This document shows, in pieces, positions 34,260 to 44,554 of a DNA stretch of 64,000 nucleotides; within the stretch, counting starts at the first letter, position 1; every line of letters begins with the position of its first letter. The stretch lies in assembly GCA_965201115.1 (NCBI GenBank), contig OZ241745.1:1240001-1304000 (forward strand), given 5' to 3'. This DNA comes from JANQOH01 sp965201115. GTDB taxonomy: Bacteria; Pseudomonadota; Alphaproteobacteria; UBA7887. The notes under the pieces are model-generated. The model saw only the letters and a program-made list of their open reading frames with translations. It ran no database searches and had not been told where the DNA came from. Both the position numbers and the translations under genes were made by a program.

Positions 34260-34302
34260 GCGCGCTTTCTGGGTGCGCGGGCGTCCCCGCGCCCGCACGT
34301 TC
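34260..34302 (+). repeat. Palindromic intergenic repeat
   Basis: Copy of the dispersed element between two convergent genes. It differs from the 4039 copy in the TTTCTGGG segment, and the stem region reads GCGGGC...GCCCGC with a longer loop. Confidence 0.65.
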
Positions 34303-34374
34303 CCGCGTATCCGCGGCGCCGGCTGTTGTGTGCGGCGGCGTTCGGCGCCGTCGAGGCGCGCGGGAAGCCGCGCC

Positions 34375-35568
34375 CTACGTCCGCGCCTCGCCGCCGGCCG
34401 CGTTGCGCCGCGCAAGCACGCGCACGACCCGCCGCTTCGAAATGACGCCGCGGAACTCGCCGCCCTCATCGACCACGCAGACGGGCCGGTCGGCCTGGAT
34501 GATCGTCGGCAGCGCGTCCTCGAGTATCGTGTCGGCGGGAACGGTGCGCGGCATCCGGGCGGCGGCGCGGTAATCGCCGCCGGCGTTCTCCGCCGCGGCG
34601 ATTTCCTCTTCCGTGACCAGCCCGCGGAACGCATCGCCGTCGAACACAAAGCCGTAGTCGGTGTCTTCGTCGCGCACCGCGCGCAGCGCCGCGGCCGCCG
34701 AAACGTCCGACAGGCGCGGGCGCGGCGGCCCCATCGCCTTGGCGACCGTGAGCACACGGGCGCGGTTGACGTCGCCCACGAACGCCGCGACATAATCGTC
34801 GGCGGGCGCCAGCAGAATCTCCTCCGGCCGCCCCACCTGGCTCAGCGCGCCGTCCTTGAGTATGGCGATGCGGTTGCCGAGCCGCAGCGCCTCGTCGAGA
34901 TCGTGCGTGATGAAAACGATGGTCTTGCGCAGGCGGCTCTGGATTTCGAGCAGCTGATCCTGCATTTCCGTGCGTATCAGCGGGTCGAGAGCGCTGAACG
35001 CCTCGTCCATGAGCAGGATAGCGGGGTCGCCGCACAAGGCGCGGGCGAGGCCGACGCGCTGCTGCATCCCGCCCGACAACTGGCTCGGCCACGCGCTCTC
35101 GTATCCGGCGAGGCCCACCGTCTCGACCCATTTCATGGCGCTGTGGCGGCGGCCGCTCTTGCCGACGCCGCGGATTTCCAGCCCGTAGGCGACGTTTTCC
35201 AGCACCGTGCGGTGGGGCAGCAGCGCGAAGCGTTGAAAGACCATCGCCGTCCGGGCGCGGCGGAACTCGCGCAGTTCCGCCTCGTTCATCGCCGTCACAT
35301 CGTCGCCATCGACGACTATGCGGCCCTCGGTGGGTTCGATCAGGCGGTTGAGGCAGCGGATCAGCGTCGATTTGCCCGAGCCCGACAGCCCCATGACGAC
35401 GAAGATCTCGCCTTCTTCGACCGAGAGCGAGACGTCGTTCAGGCCCACCGTGAGGCCGGTTTCGGCGAGGATTTCGTCTCGCGCGGCGCCGGCGCGGGCG
35501 CGCGCCAGCGCCTCTTCCGGCGCGGCGCCGAAGACCTTGTAAACGTTCTCGATTTCGATTTTGGCCAC
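34375..35568 (-). CDS. proV: Glycine betaine/proline ABC transporter ATP-binding protein
   Basis: A 397-aa ATPase of an osmoprotectant importer. Walker A GLSGSGKSTLIRCLNRL, signature LSGGMQQRVGLARAL, Walker B ILLMDEAFSALDPL, and HDLDEAL. Residues about 275-390 form a pair of CBS domains, which in this family sense ionic strength. It is the last gene of a minus-strand proX-proW-proV unit. Confidence 0.94.
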   Translation of the reverse strand: MAKIEIENVYKVFGAAPEEALARARAGAARDEILAETGLTVGLNDVSLSVEEGEIFVVMGLSGSGKSTLIRCLNRLIEPTEGRIVVDGDDVTAMNEAELREFRRARTAMVFQRFALLPHRTVLENVAYGLEIRGVGKSGRRHSAMKWVETVGLAGYESAWPSQLSGGMQQRVGLARALCGDPAILLMDEAFSALDPLIRTEMQDQLLEIQSRLRKTIVFITHDLDEALRLGNRIAILKDGALSQVGRPEEILLAPADDYVAAFVGDVNRARVLTVAKAMGPPRPRLSDVSAAAALRAVRDEDTDYGFVFDGDAFRGLVTEEEIAAAENAGGDYRAAARMPRTVPADTILEDALPTIIQADRPVCVVDEGGEFRGVISKRRVVRVLARRNAAGGEART

Positions 35569-35584
35569 GGCGCCGCCCCGCGCG

Positions 35585-36475
35585 CTACCCGAGCGCCGCT
35601 TCGCGGTGCCGCTGGACGCGCCGCCCGTAGGCCTGCGATACGCGGTCGAGAACGATGGCGATGGCCGCGATGGCCAGCCCGTTGAACAGGCCGAGCGCGA
35701 AATTCTGGTTGGTGATCGCTCGCAGCACCGGCTGGCCGAGGCCCTGGACGCCGATCATCGAGGCGATCACCACCATCGACAGCGCCATCATGATCGTCTG
35801 GTTTATACCCGCCATGATGTTGGGCAGCGCGAGGGGGATTTGCGCGCCCAACAGGCGCTGGCGCGGGCTGGCGCCGAAAGCGTCCGCGGCCTCGAGCACG
35901 TCCTTGTCCACCAAGCGGATGCCCAGGTCGGTCAGGCGAATCACCGGCGGAATCGCATAGATCATGACCGCGATCGCCCCCGGCACGCGGCCGATGCCGA
36001 GCAACATGACCACGGGGATCAGATACACGAAACTCGGCATGGTCTGCATGATGTCGAGAATGGGGGTAATCGCCGCGCGCGCGCGGCTCGAACGCGCCAT
36101 CCACACGCCGATCGGTATGCCGAGGACCACCGCCAAAAGCGTGCAGACGGCGACGATCGCCACCGTCCGCATCGTGTCTTCCCACATGCCGAACAGGCCG
36201 ATAAGCACGAAGATCGCCGCGACCGCCGCGGTCAGCGCGCGGTTGCGGCTGGCGCGCCACGCAAGGCCCGCGATGACCAGCGTTGTCATCCACCACGGCA
36301 GTTCGAGAAGAAACCGCTCGAAGCCGATCATGAACTGGAGCAGCGGATCGAAAAACGCCTCGATCGCGTCGCCCCACGCGCGCGAGAACGCGCGGTAGCC
36401 CTCGTCGATGCTCCGGCGCAGCGCGCGCAGCGTGTCGCGCGGCAGGGCGGGAAACTCGAACAACCAATCGGTCAC
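35585..36475 (-). CDS. proW: Glycine betaine/proline ABC transporter permease
   Basis: A 296-aa membrane subunit with an N-terminal cytoplasmic stretch, six or seven hydrophobic helices and the permease loop EAADAFGASPRQRLLGAQIPLA, which contacts the ATPase. PILDIMQTMPSFVYLIP and GIGRVPGAIAVMIYAIPP are classic ProW sequences. Located between proX and proV. Confidence 0.94.
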   Translation of the reverse strand: MTDWLFEFPALPRDTLRALRRSIDEGYRAFSRAWGDAIEAFFDPLLQFMIGFERFLLELPWWMTTLVIAGLAWRASRNRALTAAVAAIFVLIGLFGMWEDTMRTVAIVAVCTLLAVVLGIPIGVWMARSSRARAAITPILDIMQTMPSFVYLIPVVMLLGIGRVPGAIAVMIYAIPPVIRLTDLGIRLVDKDVLEAADAFGASPRQRLLGAQIPLALPNIMAGINQTIMMALSMVVIASMIGVQGLGQPVLRAITNQNFALGLFNGLAIAAIAIVLDRVSQAYGRRVQRHREAALG

Positions 36476-36530
36476 GGGTTGCGTCTCCGCTTGCCCGCCC
36501 GCCGCGAAGGCGGCGGGGCCGCCCGCGGCC

Positions 36531-37544
36531 CTACAGCGCGCCCTTCACCCGCGCGACCGCATCGGCGGGGAGCCATTCGGCCCACAGGTCCTCGTAGCGT
36601 TCAAGGAAGTAATACGCGCCGTCCTCGCCCTGGTACTGGTTCTCTTCCATGTAGAGAATCACCTCCCCGGCCACCGACGCCGGCCAGGCGCGCCGCTGGA
36701 GCCATGACAGCGCGTCGGGCTCCGTCTCGGCGAACTCCGCCGTGACAACGGTATAGACGATCGACTCGACCCACGCGTTGGGGCGCGGGTCGGCGCATTC
36801 GGGCCGCGAGGTGCAGGTCGCCCAATGGTCCGAATCGTGCGGAACGCCGAACTCGAGCTTGACCATGTCGTATTTCGCGAGCAGCGCCGTGGGCGTCCAG
36901 TAATAGCCCAGCCACGGCTTGCCGCGCTCGTAGGCGCTGGCGAGCGAACCGTCGAGCGCCGCGCTGGAGCCCGGGTCCACCAGCTCGAACCCCTTGTCGG
37001 CGCCGCCGAAGGCCCGGAACAGATTGTCGTTCACATACTGGCAGGCCCAGCCCGAGGGGCAGCCGTACACGCCGCCCACATCGTCGTATTCCGGGTGCGG
37101 AAACAGATCGGGGCGCGCCAGCGCGTCGTCGATGGTGCGAATGCCGGGGTGCGCCTCGGCGAAATAGCGCGGTATCCACCAGCCCTCTTCGCCCCCATCG
37201 GCGATGATCTTGCCCAACCGGACGAGCCGGCCCTCGGCGATGGCGTCCTTCAGCGGCTTGCCCGCCGAGTTGATCCACATTTCGGGGGCCACGTCGGGCT
37301 GGCTCTTTTCCGCCATCGACGCCAAGGTCGGCACGGTGTCGCCGGGAACCAGCTCCACGTCGCAGCCGAAAGCGGCCTCGAGCACGATGCGATCGAGATG
37401 CGCGGCGAACTCGGCGCTTCCCCAGTTCATGTTGGAAATGGAAACGCGCCCGCACTCGGCGGCGGCCGGCGCGGCCGCCAGCGATAACGCGATGCACAGG
37501 CCGGCGCCCGCGGCGGCGGCAAGTCGGTTGCGGCGATCGTACAT
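36531..37544 (-). CDS. proX: Glycine betaine-binding periplasmic protein
   Basis: A 337-aa binding protein with a signal peptide of about 28 residues (LCIALSLAAAPAAAE). The mature part has NMNWGSAEFAAHLDRIVLE, MWINSAGKPLKDAIAEGRL, GYYWTPTALLAKYDMVKLE and several Trp typical of OpuAC-like betaine-binding boxes. It has an AAGGAG site at the right distance and leads the operon. Confidence 0.93.
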   Translation of the reverse strand: MYDRRNRLAAAAGAGLCIALSLAAAPAAAECGRVSISNMNWGSAEFAAHLDRIVLEAAFGCDVELVPGDTVPTLASMAEKSQPDVAPEMWINSAGKPLKDAIAEGRLVRLGKIIADGGEEGWWIPRYFAEAHPGIRTIDDALARPDLFPHPEYDDVGGVYGCPSGWACQYVNDNLFRAFGGADKGFELVDPGSSAALDGSLASAYERGKPWLGYYWTPTALLAKYDMVKLEFGVPHDSDHWATCTSRPECADPRPNAWVESIVYTVVTAEFAETEPDALSWLQRRAWPASVAGEVILYMEENQYQGEDGAYYFLERYEDLWAEWLPADAVARVKGAL

Positions 37545-37602
37545 GTCTCGGCTCCTTGGGTCTGGCGCCCGCGGCAAGCCCGCGGGCCGAGGCTCGCCGA
37601 CC

Positions 37603-37631
37603 GTTATACAACGTCCGCCCCGCCGTCTCAA
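37603..37631 (-). promoter_or_regulatory. Candidate proXWV promoter
   Basis: Minus-strand TTGAGA (37631-37626), 17 bp, TATAAC (37608-37603), 58 bp ahead of the proX ATG. Confidence 0.6.
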
Positions 37632-38031
37632 ACCCGCCGCACGTTTCCGCGCCGCGCCGCGTCGGCGGAGTCGAACCTGCGGGCAAGACGCCCGCGGGCC
37701 CGGACAGCCCGCGCTTCCGGCGCCGCGGCGCCCGAGCCCGCCGAGCCCCGCGGATCCCCGCAAATTCCCGCGCCACGGACCACGGACGAACGCGCGGTCC
37801 CGAGCGGCGAACCCGGTTCGGGCGGATGCGACGGAATGCGAAGCCCCGCCGGACGTGCCCGCGCGCCGCCCGCGCGGTCCGCGGCGTCGAACCGGCGCCG
37901 CGTACGCCGGCGGCGTTTCCCGCGCATTTTTTCCTTGCGCCCCGCGGCGGCGGCGCGCTACGGTTCGCGCCGTTCGATTCGCGCGGTTGCGGCGCGGCGG
38001 AAAAAATCGCCGGCCAAGCGCGAAAAAGACG
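37632..38031. other. Intergenic gap between proX and the str operon
   Basis: Apart from a repeat copy at about 37675-37722 I see no gene. The GC-rich stretch from 37723 to 38031 has no frame with recognisable protein content on either strand. In most alphaproteobacteria rpoB-rpoC would lie before rpsL; they are absent here. Confidence 0.5.
37675..37722 (-). repeat. Palindromic intergenic repeat, inverted diverged copy
   Basis: Inverted copy with stem CTGCGGGCA.../CGCCCGCGG, a CCCGGAC segment and the usual GCGCTTCCGGCGC small hairpin. An ACGTTT end of a second, partial copy is at 37640-37645. Confidence 0.5.
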
Positions 38032-38061
38032 TTGACGCGCGTCCGCGCCCCGGCGTAGGGT
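38032..38061 (+). promoter_or_regulatory. Candidate promoter of the str operon
   Basis: TTGACG at 38032-38037 and TAGGGT at 38056-38061 with 18-bp spacing, followed by a leader of about 215 bases containing the hairpin at 38178-38223. Confidence 0.45.
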
Positions 38062-38177
38062 CCGCGTTTTCCGGGGGGCGGGCCGCAGGTGTCCCGCTTG
38101 GACGCCGCCCCCGACGACGGCCGCAACGGCCGTCACCGGTTCGGACACAACGGGACTCCCGCGGCGACGCGGGGCGG

Positions 38178-38223
38178 GGCGCCGCAAGGGGGCCGGCGCG
38201 GGCGCCGGCCCCCTTGCGGCGCC
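38178..38223 (+). promoter_or_regulatory. Perfect 22-bp inverted repeat in the rpsL leader
   Basis: Positions 38178-38199 and 38202-38223 are exact reverse complements with two bases between; the RNA would fold into an extremely stable hairpin ending 58 bases before the rpsL ATG. TGTTTGCG follows, a weak T-rich tail. It may be an attenuator of the ribosomal operon or a terminator for upstream transcription. Confidence 0.7.
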
Positions 38224-38281
38224 TGTTTGCGATTCCGCGCCCTTGCGGCGCACGGTCATGGAGGCGGTTGGAGGCAAGCCG

Positions 38282-38653
<372 letters not shown>

Positions 38654-38665
38654 GGGAGCAGGGGC

Positions 38666-39136
38666 ATGTCGCGCCGCCGCGCAGCCGAGAAACGCGAAAT
38701 CGTGGGCGACGCCCGCTACGGCGACGCCGTGCTCACCAAATTCATGAACAACCTCATGACGGCCGGCAAAAAGTCGGTCGCCGAGCGCATCGTGTACGGC
38801 GCGTTCGAGCGCATGTCGCGGCGCGGCGGCGGCGACCCGCTCGAAATGTTCCATGCCGCGCTTGAAAACGTGAAGCCGAACATCGAGGTCAAGTCGCGCC
38901 GCGTCGGCGGCGCCACCTATCAGGTGCCGATGGAGGTCAAGGCCGATCGCCGTCAGGCGCTGGCCGTCCGCTGGCTGATCGACGCCGCCCGCCGCCGGTC
39001 GGAAAAGACCATGGTGGAGCGGCTGTCGAACGAACTCACGGACGCCGCCGCGAATCGCGGCGCCGCCGTCAAGAAACGCGAAGACACGCACCGCATGGCC
39101 GAGGCCAACAAGGCGTTCTCGCACTACCGCTGGTAG
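38666..39136 (+). CDS. rpsG: 30S ribosomal protein S7
   Basis: A 156-aa S7, which nucleates assembly of the 30S head and contacts E-site tRNA. MSRRRAAEKREI, LTKFMNNLMTAGKKSVAE and PNIEVKSRRVGGATYQVP are typical; length is the standard bacterial 156. Confidence 0.98.
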   Translation: MSRRRAAEKREIVGDARYGDAVLTKFMNNLMTAGKKSVAERIVYGAFERMSRRGGGDPLEMFHAALENVKPNIEVKSRRVGGATYQVPMEVKADRRQALAVRWLIDAARRRSEKTMVERLSNELTDAAANRGAAVKKREDTHRMAEANKAFSHYRW

Positions 39137-39171
39137 CGCAGGGCAACGCGGCGCAAGGATTACGGAAGACA

Positions 39172-41247
39172 ATGGCGCGCAACACACCGCTCGACCGATA
39201 CCGCAATATCGGCATCATGGCGCATATCGACGCCGGCAAGACGACGACCACGGAGCGCATCCTGTTCTACACGGGGCGGTCGCACCGCATGGGCGAGGTG
39301 CATGACGGCGCCGCGACCATGGACTGGATGGACCAGGAGCAGGAGCGCGGCATCACCATCACCTCCGCCGCCACCACCTGCTTTTGGCGCGACCGGCGCA
39401 TCAACATCATCGACACCCCCGGTCATGTCGATTTCACCATCGAGGTGGAGCGCTCGCTGCGCGTGCTCGACGGCGCGATCTGCGTGTTCGACGCCGTCGC
39501 CGGCGTCGAGCCGCAGTCCGAAACCGTGTGGCGCCAAGCCGACAGATACCGCGTGCCGCGCATCTGCTTCATCAACAAGATGGATCGCGTCGGCGCCGAT
39601 TTCGACCGCTGCGTCGGCATGATCGCCAAGCGCCTGGACGCGACGCCGCTGGTGACGCAGCTGCCGGTCGGCGCCGAGGCGCGCTATGCCGGCGTCGTCG
39701 ATCTGATCGCCATGAAGGCGGTCGTCTGGAAGGACGAGACCCTCGGCGCCGACTATGTCGAGACGGAAATCCCGGCGGACATGGCCGACCGCGCGCGCGA
39801 GGCGCGCGAACAGCTGGTCGCCGCCGCGGTCGAGCAGGACGACGACGCGCTCGAGGCGTGGCTCGAGGGCGGGGAGCCCAACGCCGAAACCCTGCGCCGC
39901 TGCATCCGCAAGGGCGCGCTGTCCGGCGCCTTCGTGCCCGTGCTCAACGGTTCGGCGTTCAAGAACAAGGGCGTGCAGCCGCTGCTCGACGCGGTGGTGG
40001 ACTACCTGCCCGCCCCCAGCGACGTCGCCGCGGTCGAGGGCGCGGCGCCGCGCTCCGACGCCGTCGTGTCGCGGGCGAGCTCCGACGACGAGCCCTTCGC
40101 CGCGCTCGCTTTCAAGATCATGAACGACAAATACGTCGGCTCGCTCACCTTCGTGCGCGTTTATTCGGGCGTGCTCGAGGCCGGCTCGTCGGTGCTGAAT
40201 GCGATCGAGGGGCGGCGCGAGCGCGTCGGCCGCATGCTCGCCATGCACGCCAACCGGCGCGAAGACATCCAGGAAGCGCGCGCCGGCGACATCGTGGCGC
40301 TCTGCGGCCTGAAGAGAACGACGACCGGCCACACCCTGTGCGCGCCGTCGGCCCCCGTGGTGCTGGAAAAGATCGAGTTTCCCGACCCTGTGATCGAGAT
40401 CGCCATCGAGCCGAAAACCAAGGCCGACCAGGAGCGAATCGCCGCCGCGCTGGCGCGCCTCGCCATGGAAGACCCGTCGTTCAAGGTGTCGGTCGACGGC
40501 GAAACCGGCCAGACCATCCTCAAGGGCATGGGCGAGCTGCATCTCGACATCATCGTCGATCGGCTGAAGCGCGAGTTCCAGGTGAGCGCGAATGTCGGCG
40601 CGCCGCAGGTCGCCTACCGCGAGACCATCGGCCGCGCGGCCGAGGTGGATCGTATCCACCGCAAGCAGACCGGCGGCGCGGGGCAGTTCGCCCGCGTCAA
40701 GCTGCGCATCGAGCCGGGCGCGCCCGGAAGCGGCCTGGAGTTCGAGAGCGCGGTGGTGGGCGGCGCCGTGCCGCGCGAGTTCGTTCCCAGCGTCGAAAAG
40801 GGCGTGCGCAGTGCGATGGAATCGGGCGTCGTCGCCGGCTACCCGGTCATCGACGTCGGCGTCGTGCTGGCGGACGGCGCGCATCACGAGGTCGATTCGA
40901 GCGCGCTGGCGTTCGAGGTCGCGGCCCGCGACGCCATGCGCGACGCGATGGCCAGGGCCGCGCCGCGCCTGCTCGAGCCCGTCATGCGCGTCGAGGCGGT
41001 GACGCCGGAAAACTTCATGGGCGACGTCATCGGCGACATCAACGGCCGGCGCGGCCAGGTGCAGGGCATGGAGCCGCGCGGCTCGGCCATGATGATCACC
41101 GCGATGGTTCCCCTCGCCTCCATGTTCGGCTATGTAAACGCGCTGCGCTCCATCACCCAGGGGCGCGCGCAATACAGCATGTTCTTCGAGCGCTACGAGC
41201 CGGCGCCCCGGCCGGCCGCCGAAGACGCGCGCGCCCGCGTCGCCTGA
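39172..41247 (+). CDS. fusA: Elongation factor G
   Basis: A 691-aa translocase GTPase. G1 AHIDAGKTTTTERILFY, G2 RGITITSAATT, G3 DTPGHVDFT, G4 NKMDRVGAD, then domain IV with GGAGQFARVKLRIEPG and the C-terminal domain ending near SMFGYVNALRSITQGRAQYSM. Located between rpsG and tuf, as usual. Confidence 0.98.
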   Translation: MARNTPLDRYRNIGIMAHIDAGKTTTTERILFYTGRSHRMGEVHDGAATMDWMDQEQERGITITSAATTCFWRDRRINIIDTPGHVDFTIEVERSLRVLDGAICVFDAVAGVEPQSETVWRQADRYRVPRICFINKMDRVGADFDRCVGMIAKRLDATPLVTQLPVGAEARYAGVVDLIAMKAVVWKDETLGADYVETEIPADMADRAREAREQLVAAAVEQDDDALEAWLEGGEPNAETLRRCIRKGALSGAFVPVLNGSAFKNKGVQPLLDAVVDYLPAPSDVAAVEGAAPRSDAVVSRASSDDEPFAALAFKIMNDKYVGSLTFVRVYSGVLEAGSSVLNAIEGRRERVGRMLAMHANRREDIQEARAGDIVALCGLKRTTTGHTLCAPSAPVVLEKIEFPDPVIEIAIEPKTKADQERIAAALARLAMEDPSFKVSVDGETGQTILKGMGELHLDIIVDRLKREFQVSANVGAPQVAYRETIGRAAEVDRIHRKQTGGAGQFARVKLRIEPGAPGSGLEFESAVVGGAVPREFVPSVEKGVRSAMESGVVAGYPVIDVGVVLADGAHHEVDSSALAFEVAARDAMRDAMARAAPRLLEPVMRVEAVTPENFMGDVIGDINGRRGQVQGMEPRGSAMMITAMVPLASMFGYVNALRSITQGRAQYSMFFERYEPAPRPAAEDARARVA

Positions 41248-41311
41248 ACGGGCGAACGGGCACGGATCGATATAACGCCCCGAACGACCGGGCGCAGGAG
41301 CAAGGAAGACG

Positions 41312-42505
<1,194 letters not shown>

Positions 42506-42535
42506 GGCCGGCGGGCGCCCGCGCCGGAGGCGGCA

Positions 42536-42844
42536 ATGGAAAACCAGAACATACGCATACGCCTCAAGGCATACGACCACGGGGTGCTCGACCAATCGAC
42601 GCTCGAAATCGTCAACACGGCGCGGCGCACCGGCGCCGGCGTGCGGGGCCCGATCCCGCTGCCGACGCATATCGACCGCTATACCGTGCTGCGATCGCCG
42701 CATATCGACAAGAAATCGCGCGAGCAGTTCGAGATCCGCACGCACAAGCGCCTGCTCGATATCGTCGATCCCACGCCGCAAACGGTCGATGCGCTGATGA
42801 AGCTCGACCTCGCCGCCGGCGTGGACGTGGAAATCAAGCTCTAG
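42536..42844 (+). CDS. rpsJ: 30S ribosomal protein S10
   Basis: A 102-aa S10, also NusE in antitermination complexes. IRIRLKAYDHGVLDQS, GPIPLPTHIDRYTVLRSPH and RTHKRLLDIVDPTPQTVDAL match the family throughout. First gene of the S10 cluster, 30 bases after tuf. Confidence 0.98.
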   Translation: MENQNIRIRLKAYDHGVLDQSTLEIVNTARRTGAGVRGPIPLPTHIDRYTVLRSPHIDKKSREQFEIRTHKRLLDIVDPTPQTVDALMKLDLAAGVDVEIKL

Positions 42845-42857
42845 GCGGGAGGCGGCG

Positions 42858-43625
42858 ATGCGAACCGGCCTGCTCGCCGAGAAACTCGGCATGACGCGCG
42901 TCTATCTCGACGACGGACGCCACCTTGCCGCGACCGTCCTGCGGGTCGAAGGCTGCCGCGTGGTGGCGCACAAGACGGCGGAGCGCGACGGCTATTCCGC
43001 CCTTCAGGTCGGCGTCGGCAAGGCGAAGCCGAAGAACGTGTCGAAAGCCATGCGCGGCCACTTCGCCAAGGCGCGCGTCGAGCCGAAGCGCCGCGTCGCC
43101 GAGTTCCGCGTCAGCGCCGACTGCATGATCGACGTCGGCCGGCAAATCACCGCCGCGCATTTCGTGCGCGGCCAATACGTGGATGTGTGCGGAACCTCGA
43201 TCGGCAAGGGGTTCGCCGGCGCGATGAAGCGGCACAATTTCGGCGGCCTGCGCGCGAGCCACGGCGTCTCGGTCTCGCACCGCAGCCACGGCTCCACCGG
43301 CCAGTGCCAGGAGCCGGGAAAGGTCTTCAAGGGCAAGAAGATGGCGGGCCGGCTCGGCGCCGCGCGCGTGACCGAGCAGAACCTATACGTGATCGGCGCC
43401 GACGCCGAGCGCGGCCTCGTGACCGTGATGGGCGGCGTGCCGGGGCCGCGCGGGGCCATCGTCCGCGTCGCCGACGCGGTGAAAAAACCGCTCCCCGCCG
43501 GCGCGCCGCTGCCCGGCGCCGTGGCGCGCCCGCCCGAAGACGAAGACGACGCGGCGGCCCCGCCCGCGGCGGACGCCGCGGCGGAGCCTGAAACCGAATC
43601 CGGCGCCGGCGAGGCGGAGAGCTGA
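42858..43625 (+). CDS. rplC: 50S ribosomal protein L3 with acidic tail
   Basis: A 255-aa L3, one of the first proteins to bind 23S rRNA. GLLAEKLGMTRVY, GTSIGKGFAGAMKRHNFGG and SHRSHGSTGQCQEPGKVFKGKKMAGR are standard. The core ends near residue 215; the remaining 40 or so residues (RPPEDEDDAAAPPAADAAAE and on) are an acidic, Ala/Pro-rich tail beyond the usual 205-220 residues. Confidence 0.97.
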   Translation: MRTGLLAEKLGMTRVYLDDGRHLAATVLRVEGCRVVAHKTAERDGYSALQVGVGKAKPKNVSKAMRGHFAKARVEPKRRVAEFRVSADCMIDVGRQITAAHFVRGQYVDVCGTSIGKGFAGAMKRHNFGGLRASHGVSVSHRSHGSTGQCQEPGKVFKGKKMAGRLGAARVTEQNLYVIGADAERGLVTVMGGVPGPRGAIVRVADAVKKPLPAGAPLPGAVARPPEDEDDAAAPPAADAAAEPETESGAGEAES

Positions 43626-43630
43626 GCGCC

Positions 43631-44251
43631 ATGCAGTGCGACGTCGTCACGCTCGACAACAAATCCGCCGGCCGGATCGAACTGGCCGACGAGGTGTTCG
43701 ACGCGCCCGTCCGCGCCGACATCCTCAAGCGCGTGGTCGTGTGGCAACTGGCGAAGCGGCGCGCCGGCGCGCACAAGACCCAGGGCCGCGCCGACGTCAC
43801 GGGAACGGGCGCCAAGGCCTACAAGCAGAAGGGAACGGGGCGCGCGCGGCGCGGCAACCGCAAGGTTTCGCAGTTTCGCGGCGGCGGGCGCGCCTTCGGA
43901 CCGGTTCCGCGCGATCATGCGATTTCCCTGCCCAAGAAGGTGCGCAGGTTCGGCCTCAAGTCCGCGCTGTCGGCAAAACGTTCGGAAGGCAAGCTGACGG
44001 TGCTCGACGCCGCGCGCCTCGAGGAGCCGAAAACCGCGCTGCTCGCGCGCCGGGTAGCCGGTCTCGGCTGGCGCTCGGCGCTGATCGTCGATGGCGCCGA
44101 AATCGACGTCAATTTCCGCCGCGCGGCGGCGAACCTTGCCGGCCTCGACATCCTGCCGGGCCACGGAGCCAACGTATACGACATCCTGCGCCGCGATCTC
44201 CTGGTGTTGACCCGGGCCGGCGTCGAAGCGCTGGAGGCGCGCCTCTCGTGA
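43631..44251 (+). CDS. rplD: 50S ribosomal protein L4
   Basis: A 206-aa L4. The exit-tunnel loop QKGTGRARRGNRKVSQFRGG is present, as is PRDHAISLPKKVRRFGLKSA. In enterobacteria L4 also regulates its own operon; no such leader is evident here. It overlaps rplW by four bases. Confidence 0.97.
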   Translation: MQCDVVTLDNKSAGRIELADEVFDAPVRADILKRVVVWQLAKRRAGAHKTQGRADVTGTGAKAYKQKGTGRARRGNRKVSQFRGGGRAFGPVPRDHAISLPKKVRRFGLKSALSAKRSEGKLTVLDAARLEEPKTALLARRVAGLGWRSALIVDGAEIDVNFRRAAANLAGLDILPGHGANVYDILRRDLLVLTRAGVEALEARLS

Positions 44252-44541
44252 CCCCCGAACGCGCGTGCGACATCATCCGCGGCCCGATCATCACCGAAAA
44301 GACAACCGCGCTCAGCGCGCTCAACCAATACGCTTTCCGTGTCGCGCGCGACGCCACGAAACCCGAAATCGCGGAAGCCCTCCGCATCCTGTTTTCGGTC
44401 GAGGTCCGGCGCGTCAACACGATCAACGTCAAGGGCAAGGTCAAGCGCTTCCGCGGCCGCGTCGGGCGGCGCGCCGGCGTCAAGAAGGCCATCGTGACGC
44501 TGGGCGAGGGCCAAAACCTCGACGCCATGACCGGCATGTAG
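44248..44541 (+). CDS. rplW: 50S ribosomal protein L23
   Basis: A 97-aa L23 at the tunnel exit, docking site of trigger factor and SRP. IIRGPIITEKTTALSALNQY and VNTINVKGKVKRFRGRVGRR are diagnostic. GTG start in a GTGA overlap with rplD. Confidence 0.97.
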   Translation: MTPERACDIIRGPIITEKTTALSALNQYAFRVARDATKPEIAEALRILFSVEVRRVNTINVKGKVKRFRGRVGRRAGVKKAIVTLGEGQNLDAMTGM

Positions 44542-44554
44542 GGAAGGACGCGCG

